Assembly (NCBI GenBank): GCA_950097015.1
Contig: CATNEN010000039.1
Location: forward strand, 2,170,001 to 2,234,000
Direction of reading: 5' to 3'
Origin: Macrostomum hystrix
Taxonomy: Eukaryota > Platyhelminthes > Macrostomidae
Length of the DNA: 64,000 nt
Shown in pieces: positions 56,657 to 64,000 of this stretch. Numbering within the stretch: the first letter of the stretch is position 1; each line of letters begins with the position of its first letter. The translations under genes were made by a program, and so were the position numbers. Under the pieces are notes generated by a model. It ran no database searches. It saw only the letters and a list, made by a program, of their open reading frames with translations, and was not told the DNA's origin.

Positions 56657-59600
56657 TTAATTAATCTCCAGGTCAATGTGTTTTACTTCGGGAAATTCTT
56701 TCTTAATGCTCGCCTCAATCTCGTTGATCTCTGCGCCGAGAATGTTGGTGATGTTTTCGCCGTGCTTCATCAAAAATGTCAGCGCCTGCTCCTCGGTCTC
56801 GATCACTTTTATCTCCTGTGGGCGAAAAAATGATATAAAGACAGCCTTGCCTATCACCTCACTCCATCGCCTCGTCTTTTATTGTACATCACCACCACCT
56901 CACTCCATCGCCTCGTCTTTTATTGTACATCACCACCACCTCACTCCATCGCCTCGTCTTTTATTGTACATCACCACCACCTCACTCCATCGCCTCGTCT
57001 TTTATTGTACGTCACCACCACCTCACTCCATCGCCTCGTCTTTTATTGTAAATCACCACCACCTCACTCCATTTCCTCGTCTCTCCCCTGTTGTACAGTA
57101 ACCACCACCCACCACCACCCACCACAACACAACATCGCGAAGCTCAATAAAATCGCCTCAATGTACCGCATCATCACTAACAATGACGTCGTGGCTAAAT
57201 ACCCACCTGCAGCAGCTTGCCAGGCTGTTGCGTTTCCAAGTAGCGCATTGTGAGCACAGCGCCGTCAATGTCCACCTCAGCTTTTAGCCGCACCGAGGTG
57301 CCCAGCACGGTGGCCTTACAGTCGTAGATGCCGCGCACAACCTTGTGCCGCTCCATGACTCGCAGCATTGCGTCGCGCTGCTGAACGGGCACACTTTTGC
57401 CTAGCAGAGCCTGGGGGGAATGTAAAAGCTCAGATTATTTTAGGTACTTTAGCGAGAACAAGTTTACCCTAAATTCAAGGCCACGAGACTCGAGGGCATA
57501 GCACCCACTACCGCATCGACTTGACTGCTAAAACACGAAACTTATCACCCAGATATGTGGGATGGAAAGCTACCGATTGGAAGCAGCAAATAACAATGAG
57601 AAGCTGCTAATAACAACCCGAAGCTGCTAAAAAACGGGAATCTACTATGAACAATGGGAACCTGCTGTTAACAATCGGAAGCTGCTATCAGCCACGGGAA
57701 GTTGCTATCAACAAGGGGAAGTTGCTATGAACAAGGTGAAGTTGCTATCAACAAGGGGAAGTTGCTATCAACAAGGGGAAGTTGCTATCAACAAGGGGAA
57801 GTTGATATCAACAAGGGGAAGTTGCTATCAACAAGGGGAAGTTGCTATCAACAAGGGGAAGTTGCTTTTACCAACCTGCGCATTGGTGCGCACAATGAAT
57901 CCGGCAACACCGGCCAGCAGGCATCCGATTGCAACGGCTCCGGCAGCATCGGGGTAAGCGTGCCCAGTCCAGGCGCTCAGGCCCATGCCGATGGTGGCCA
58001 CGCCGACCCCGGCCACGGCGGCCAGGTCCTCCATCAGCACCACATTAGTGGAGGGGTCGTAGCCGGCCATGACAAACTGGCTCAGGCTGATGCGCAATTT
58101 CGCGGCCTCCTGTTGAGCGTGACGAAACGCCATGATCAGAGTAGCGCCTTCGGACAGCAAAGAGCCGCCCATGATCACCATGGCCCAGTAGAGATTGTGC
58201 GGCCCTTCAGCGGCGCCAGACAGTCCGCGCATGCCCTCGTACCAGGCGACAACTGCGCCGCAGAAGAAAATGCCAACGCCGCTAATTAGCGAGGACACAT
58301 TGCGCAACGGAGCGTAGCCGTACGGATGTACATCGTCAGGCCGTTGTAGCGACTGGTGAAGGCCGAACGCCAGAATTATCTGGTTGAGCGTGTCCGCCAG
58401 CGAGTGCACAGTCTCGCCGAGCATGCTGTGCGAGCCCGTGAACCACCAGGCCACGGCTTTGATGCCGGCGTTGGCTGCATTGACGGCCACCGCTGTCAGC
58501 ACAATGCGGCCAGCTTTGGACTGGAATACGCTCTCTCTTGGACGGTCTAGGCTGTCGTTGTACCTGCGCAATGCGAGTGTTTTACGAGCACGAGAATCGG
58601 TTGCATTTTGTTTGAAAGATCAACAATAATAAGCAACCAACAATATTCAAAAGGGCGCGAAGATAGATTGATAAGTGGAGAGTAGCGTAGCTACTCCGGG
58701 TTAGTGAACGAGGCGGGGGAGGGCCGCCTCTATCGACTGCTCTCTCTCGCGTGAGCGCTTGTACTGCCCCACCCCTAGCCCTTGGGGGAGTTTTTAACGC
58801 CGTGCGCGGGCCTCAGGGCAGGCTGCCCTGTCTCGCCCTCGCGTGCTCAATTTTTTTAACCTTTTGTGCCGCTAAGACATAAACTGCAGTAGTGCAAATA
58901 CTGAAGTGGACGGTCTAGAGAACTGCACGGCACGCAAGTTAAGACGGCGGCTCGAAGAAAAGGCCTGTCAAAGACAGGAAAAAAAGGCGACCTTGGTGGA
59001 ACGCCATCGATCGGCTCGTCGCGACGACAACAGCGAGACGCAGACATCAACCAACAGAGGAGCAGAGAGTGGCCCGGGGGGACACAAGGCAGCGTCGGAC
59101 CAGGGCGTTCAGGCGGAGATCGAAGCCGCAGAGAGGCGCATTCGACTGCTGGAGCTCCAAGCGAAAGAGCGGCACTCAGAATAGAGGCCCAAGCAGCGGA
59201 GGATCTCGAACCTCGTTCGGTGCCCGAGAGCCAGGAGAACTTCGGTGAGTTTCTGACTGCAGTCTGCAATGAGGCTACCCCGGGTCATTTTCCAAATTCC
59301 CAAGTAGACGGAATTAGACAACAGAAGCAGGCGCTGCTCATCACTGACTTCCTGGGAGACGCGTCTCGACCGGCCGACGTGGTGCTGGCCCGGTGCAGAT
59401 GGCCAACTTGTGCTGCGCGGAGCCAAGGGAAACAGCCTGAAACCTGAGCAAGTGTCCATTGGGCAGTGGATCATGGCGAACGCTCGAATCCTCGAATGCC
59501 TCCTAAAGTCAGGGCAGCTCAGCGAACAGTCAGTCTCGGAATACCTACACGCCGCATGGGCTCCAAGGACTCGTGATGCATACAGCCACGCCTTCTCACG

Positions 59601-61706
59601 CTGGGAGGGCTTCTGCAAACTACGGGGCGCATCGCCGTCAAACGCGCCTGGTCGCCGCCTTCGTGGAATTCCTGCACCACGACGGGCAGGTCGGTGACTC
59701 GGCCATCCAGCACGCGCTGGCCGCCATCAGCTGGGCTCATCGATTGGCTGACCGACCGGACCCCACCGCCAGCGCAATCGTACAACTGGCTGTGCGTGGA
59801 GCCAGACGACAACGAGCGTAGCTCAAACACCACTGCCGAGCAGCAGAGTCGCTCTCAATGGAGGTCCTGCTCCGAATGTACAACGCCTGCCGACCACGCA
59901 GCCCATTGCAACGCTGCTTCTGGGCTGCCCTTCTATGCGGCTTCTTCGGCCTGCTTAGGTGCGCTAATCTGTTCTCATCGCGCTCCCTGGCCCGCGCCAG
60001 CGACCTGCGATGGCACGGAGACGGAGTCCAGCTCCGCATCCGGACGTCCAAGACCAACCAACTGGGGCGGCGGGACCAGTTCGTCCGTCTGCCGCGACTG
60101 GCTAGAGGTCACCCGCTCTGCCCGACGGAGGCTCTTGCGCAGAATCTCTGCACCAAAAGCATCTGCCCGACCAAGACACCCGACTGGCAACTGTTCAGCT
60201 TCCGCTCCGGCCAGGGCCGGCGCACAATGTCAGCTGCAGGTTTCAACCGGCTCCTCCGCCGCTCCCTCGACGATGGGGGAGTGCCTTCCAGCCAGTTCTC
60301 CGGCCACTCAATGCGACGGAGTGGCGCCTGACACGCTTTCGAAGCGGGGCTCACCGTTGAGGACGTGAAGCAGCTGGGTGGCTGGCGCAGCAATGCCGTT
60401 CTGCGCTACCTCCGCTCTCGGCGTGTTTTGAAGGCCTTTGCGGATGCCGCCCAAGCCAAACCTTCTAACTGCTTACTCCTCCTTTTTGGTGTTCTGGGCT
60501 TTGTTCCCCCCCCTTTGTTCACTTTGCTCGCCACTGCCTCGCCTTCGCCTTACTTCCTCGGCGCTGTTCACTAATTATAAATTGGAGTGAGGTGGGTGTC
60601 TGCGCGAATATCGATCAATAAAAAGGAGTGAGGTGGTTGTCTGCGCGAATATCGATCAGTAAAAAGGAGTGAGGTGGGTGTCTGCGCGAATATCGATCAG
60701 TAAAAAGGAGTGAGGTGGGTGTCTGCACGAATATCGATCAATAAAATGTATTGTGGTTGGTGTCTGCACGAATAGCGATCAATAAAATGGAGAGAGGTGG
60801 GTGCCTGGCACATAGAAATTAAGAAAGGTAGTGTGAGATATACCCACAGAGGCCTGAGGTTAATGTAGCGTAAATTTATAAAGGAACTTAATGACAGGTA
60901 AGGTTGTCAACAACCAAAACAGGGCTAACTTACTGCTCCAGACGTTCTTGCTCTAATGAGTTTCTTCCGTGCAGTTTCTTGAGTGCCTTTTTTATATTGA
61001 ACAGGTTTGTCCGCTCGTCCAGCTGCTGCCTGGAGATCCGTTCGCGCAGTCTGACCAGGGCCTCCTTGCCGCCGTGCTTCTCAAAGGCCAGCGCCTCAAT
61101 ATCGGCCCGATTGTACAGCTCTATGCGGACATTGTGCGAGTAGGGACTGCGGCTAGAGTATTTAGTCAGCTTGTCTAGGTCGGAGAACTCCAACACGTAC
61201 TCGCGCATCGCTCGGAGAGGAGTGATAAAGTGCATCGACTTCACAGAGCCATCGTATCTGGGGGTGAGGAGGTTGCGGAAAAAGTCGCTGCTTCAAAGCC
61301 TTGCAAACTGTGATAAAAATTTACGAATTAAATTAGCAGGTAATAAGGCTCACTTAACGTCAGTCTTTATTCGGGGCACCACTTTGATGCTTGGCTTTGC
61401 AGCAGCAGCAGCAGCAACTGCAGCTGTTGCAGGACTTGCTGCAAAACCACCAGCGGAAGCAACAGCAGCAGAAGCTGTGGGAGGACTTGCTGCAGAATCA
61501 GCAGCCAACGCTTCAGCTGCAGGTTTGCCAACGCGGCCAGAGCTGTCCGGCGAAGATGACGACGAGGCTGAAGACGACAGCAACAGACGGCAGGGTTTCA
61601 GAGGCGCAGCTGTGACGGATGACAGCAGCAGGCTACGGAGTGGCGCCAAGTGCTGCATTTTAGTGGGCTGCAGAAGCAGCCACAAGCGGTGGCAGTTGGC
61701 GGGCAT
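56657..61706 (-). CDS. SLC30A9: Zinc transporter SLC30A9/ZnT9 (5 exons, 575 aa)
   Basis: Exons 61706-61354, 61257-60934, 58563-57876, 57410-57207 and 56815-56657; all phases agree and sites are GT-AG. The N terminus is Leu/Arg/Ser-rich and acid-poor, as in a mitochondrial presequence. Exon 2 has the ZnT9-specific FITPLRAMREYVLEFSDLDK region. Exon 3 holds the membrane domain with HSLADTLNQ (the HxxxD zinc site), HPYGYAPLRNVSSLISGVGI, GGSLLSEGATL and DPSTNVVLMEDLAAV. Exons 4-5 give the cytosolic/matrix domain ending FMKHGENIT-like LMKHGENITNILGAE and VKHIDLEIN. It aligns along its whole length with animal SLC30A9, which exports zinc from mitochondria. A second start (Met17) is possible. Intron 2 holds an opposite-strand transposon. 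Confidence 0.96.
56865..57072. repeat. 41-bp minisatellite in SLC30A9 intron 4
   Basis: Five copies of a 41-bp unit starting CCTCACTCCATCGCCTCGTC. Confidence 0.94.
57570..57868. repeat. 21-bp minisatellite in SLC30A9 intron 3
   Basis: About eight good copies of GGAAGTTGCTATCAACAAGG(G) at 57696-57868, preceded by diverged copies from 57570. The array ends about 7 bases from the splice donor at 57875. Confidence 0.93.
58690..60570 (+). pseudogene. Decayed tyrosine-recombinase transposon (Crypton/DIRS-type)
   Basis: Plus-strand remnants of one protein. The N terminus is at 58906-59181, with a coiled-coil end AERRIRLLELQAKERHSE. A frame change near 59165 leads to SVPESQENFGEFL. Another change near 59400 leads to KGNSLKPEQVSIGQWIMA and RTRDAYSHAFSRWEGFCKLR. 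A third near 59630 leads to RLVAAFVEFLHHDGQVGDSA. In-frame stops are at 59819 (TAG) and 60329 (TGA). Recombinase motifs: GLLRCANLF (first Arg), FSGHSMRRSGA (HxxR), LGGWRSNAVLRYL (Trp, and Tyr in the nucleophile position). There is no reverse transcriptase nearby, which favours a Crypton-like element over DIRS. It sits inside SLC30A9 intron 2. Confidence 0.75.
60575..60810. repeat. 41-bp minisatellite after the recombinase remnant
   Basis: About five to six copies of a unit starting GGAGTGAGGTGGGTGTCTGC and containing GAATATCGATCA; the last two are diverged. In SLC30A9 intron 2. Confidence 0.9.
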
Positions 61707-61919
61707 AGCTCACAAATCAGTCAGTTTTGTCAAATTGTTAGAATCGGTGCACGAGTGCTCATGTTGCCACTTTGCCAAAACCTGCCGCTAACAGCTGAAA
61801 GCTAATGAGAGAAGCTCGCGTTAGAAACAAGAATAGGAATATAAACTTAATGTTATGGCCTCTTAAAATTTATGCTGGTTGAGTACCAATATCTGTGGAA
61901 TGAGTACGAAGAGATAGTA

Positions 61920-62285
61920 CTGGGATGGAGAAGGTTGGGGAGAAAGGAATGCGGATGGAGAAGGTTGAGAATATGGGAATGCGCATGGAGAAGGTTGGGG
62001 AGATGGGAATGCGAATGGAGAAGGTTGGGGAGATGGGAATAAGGATGGAGAAGGTTGGGGAGATGGGAATGCGGATGGAGAAGGTTGGGGAGATGGGAAT
62101 GCGGATGGAGAAGGTTGAGAATATGGGAATGCGCATGGAGAAGGTTGGGGAGATGGGAATGCGAATGGAGAAGGTTGGGGAGATGGGAATGCGGATGGAG
62201 AAGGTTGGGGAGATGGGAATGCGGATGGAGAAGGTTGGGAAGGTGGGAATGGGGATGGAGTATGTTGAGGAGATGGGAATAAGGA
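61920..62285. repeat. 30-bp minisatellite (GATGGGAATGCGGATGGAGA plus AGGTTGGGGA)
   Basis: About 12 copies, intergenic between EIF2B2 and SLC30A9. Open frames on both strands are artefacts of the multiple-of-three unit. Confidence 0.95.
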
Positions 62286-62550
62286 TAGTAAACTTGAAAA
62301 CAAAGAAGAAAGTGTAGAGAAAGTTAGAAATTAAAAAAAATTAAGGAAGACGAAATCTAACCGACACAGAATAAATTAAATTAAATCTTAAATACTTTTC
62401 ACCTTTTGTAATGCACAGCAAAATGATTATCTAATAAATTTCGCATATATTTCATCACCAATTTAAGCAAGACAATCCATTACTGAAACAAACACATAAT
62501 TACAAACTCCTACAGACACATAAGTTACATGCCGACTAAGATTCCAGACT
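62286..62550. other. Intergenic AT-rich stretch
   Basis: No feature recognised. Confidence 0.5.
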
Positions 62551-62554
62551 GTCC

Positions 62555-62905
62555 GGAATCATACTGCGCATAGTCTAGCAATCCAGTCCTCAGGCTGTCC
62601 GCAATCATACTGAGCATAGTCTAGCAATCCAGTCCTCAGGCTGTCCGCAATCATACTGAGCATAGTCTAGCAATCCAGTCCTCAGGCTGTCCGCAATCAT
62701 ACTGAGCATAGTCTAGCAATCCAGTCCTCAGGCTGTCCACAATCATACTGAGCATAGTCTAGCAATCCAGTCCTCAGGCTGTCCGCAATCATACTGAGCA
62801 TAGTCTAGCAATCCAGTCCTCAGGCTGTCCACAATCATACTGAGCATAGTCTAGCTATCCAGTCCTCAGGCTGTCCGCAATCATACTGAGCATAGTCTCA
62901 CTGAG
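62555..62905. repeat. 46-bp minisatellite at the 3' end of EIF2B2
   Basis: About 7.5 copies of a 46-bp unit starting CTGTCCGCAATCATACTGAG. It begins about 10 bases past the EIF2B2 stop codon, so it probably forms part of the 3' UTR. Confidence 0.95.
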
Positions 62906-62915
62906 CATAGTTACA

Positions 62916-64000
62916 TCACTCCGCATCAATGCAATAGTCATCCTGATGATACTGCTCAGCCAGGCAGCGGTGAAGGTGGGAAGGCGCCAATCCACCTAGG
63001 TTGGTGACGAACAGAGTAACAAGGCCTGGGGGCACCAGGTCGTATTTGGGACAGTGCACCTCGGCAAACGACAGGCTCTCCTCTAGCAGGCAAGCCGGAT
63101 TCAGGTAGACATTAGCCCGCTCAACACTGTGATAGGCCGGGGCGAGCTTGTGCGCCGGGGCGCAGACCAGCACGGGCACGGAGTGACGCTTGGCGGCCAG
63201 CAGCAGGCCGTGGGTGCCGCACTCGGCCCGCAGGCCGCCGTCGGCGAATACAGTCTGAGCGGACAGCAGACAGCGGTGGACACGCGACATTGCGGCAAAG
63301 GCGTGCGCATCGGCAATTAGGGTGGCTTCGATCTGAAGGTTTCATAAGTCGAGTTGAGCGTAAGTGGGGTTGGTGTCTTCGTGCCGAAATGTGAAAAAGC
63401 GGAGTGAAGAGGGTGTCAAAGTGCAAAGAGAGACGAAAAGACGGAATGGGGAGGGTGTCAAAGCGCAAAGAGAGACGAAAAGACGGAGTGGGGAGGGTGT
63501 CAAAGCGCGGAGAGAGACGAAAAGACGGAGTGGGGAGGGTGTCAAAGCGCGGAGAGAGACGAAAAGACGGAGTGTGAGGGTGTCAAAGCGCGGAGAGAGA
63601 CGAAAAGACGGAGTGGGGAGGGTTTCAAAGCGCGGACAGAGACGAAAAGGCGGAGTGGGGAGTCTGTGCGCACAGAAGAGAAGAATAAGGCGTGATCAGG
63701 AGAGATTTATTTGCACTGAAAGTACCGTTAAAAATTTCCATGGAGAGGGTGTTATTGAATTATGAAGGCAGATCTCTTTCCTTAACAAATTTACTAAGCA
63801 AAATACCTCTCATAAGTTTCGTGTACTTTAGCGTCCTAACTAGAGGCATAATGAGCCCGAATACCTAAGACAATGAACGCACCTGTGGCACAGATTTTAG
63901 CAGCTGCAGCATCCGAGTCCCAGTGAAATTTGGTCCCGAGTCGCAAACAATGACTTGAAATTTTCGATTAGCCGCAGCCGTTCTCAGCACCTGGGCCACA
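62916..64000 (-). CDS. EIF2B2: Translation initiation factor eIF2B subunit beta, C-terminal part
   Basis: The last two exons are in the window: 64000-63883 (continues to the right) and 63332-62916 (stop), joined in phase 0. The first gives VLRTAAANRKFQVIVCDSGP and TGTRMLQLLKSVPQ; the second gives IEATLIADAHAFAAMSRVHR, FADGGLRAECGTHGLLLAA, VPVLVCAPAHKLAP, EVHCPKYDLVPPGLVTLFVT and NLGGLAPSHLHRCLAEQYH. This is the Rossmann-like C-terminal domain shared by eIF2B alpha, beta and delta; the VHCPxxDxVPPxLxTLF and PSxxxRLxxEqYHxDD parts point to beta. The complex exchanges guanine nucleotide on eIF2. Confidence 0.93.
63395..63665. repeat. 42-bp minisatellite in the EIF2B2 intron
   Basis: About 6.5 copies of a unit starting GGAGAGAGACGAAAAGACGG and ending GGGTGTCAAAGCGC. 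Confidence 0.94.

Noticed and set aside
61863-62317. Frames over the 30-bp array
   Set aside because: Repeat artefact; both strands open.

Overview
The window is nuclear DNA of an invertebrate animal. All genes found are split by GT-AG introns (one GC-AG candidate), use the standard code and have animal orthologues: an ionotropic glutamate receptor, a SAXO-like axonemal microtubule protein, SLC30A9, EIF2B2 and a ZNFX1-type helicase. A flatworm or other lophotrochozoan would fit the BEL/Pao element and the density of short tandem arrays, but the sequence does not prove this. Exon coordinates are hand-called from splice consensus and phase agreement.

Layout. 1-6032 (-): 5' end of a BEL/Pao LTR retrotransposon with a Gag-Pol frame open for 1,453 codons to the window edge, a tRNA-Lys-like primer site and a probable LTR. 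6742-18508 (-): a 13-exon ionotropic glutamate receptor (992 aa). Its ninth intron encloses an opposite-strand gene (9351-12116, +) for a protein with about 27 acidic 12-residue repeats and a C-terminal ankyrin region. 22473-25291 (+): SAXO-like gene. 26046-28150 (-): acidic protein with an N-myristoylation/palmitoylation start. 29915-31952 (+): prolyl-4-hydroxylase-like 2OG-Fe(II) oxygenase. 32.4-34.2 kb: a cluster of six foldback hairpins. 33930-41753 (+): a 2,190-aa ZNFX1-like helicase with NF-X1 zinc fingers and two C-terminal PARP domains. 43385-45065 (+): unrecognised 326-aa protein. 47695-50574 (-): Gln/Pro-rich protein, 5' end not found. 51943-54380 (-): orphan exons. 56657-61706 (-): SLC30A9, whose second intron holds a decayed tyrosine-recombinase transposon on the other strand. 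62916 to the right edge (-): last two exons of EIF2B2.

The non-coding DNA is dominated by about 30 unrelated minisatellite or microsatellite arrays with units of 3-61 bp. Most lie in introns and several stop within 10-30 bases of a splice site. Two dispersed families recur: a roughly 350-bp tRNA-derived SINE with an ATT-rich tail, and a roughly 600-bp non-autonomous DNA element. One SINE tail appears to supply the start of a coding exon.

The genes do not form a pathway; they are independent housekeeping, neuronal, ciliary and RNA-defence genes. The most unusual items are the helicase-PARP fusion beside and partly overlapping the hairpin cluster, the SINE-derived exon start, and the nested repeat/ankyrin gene.
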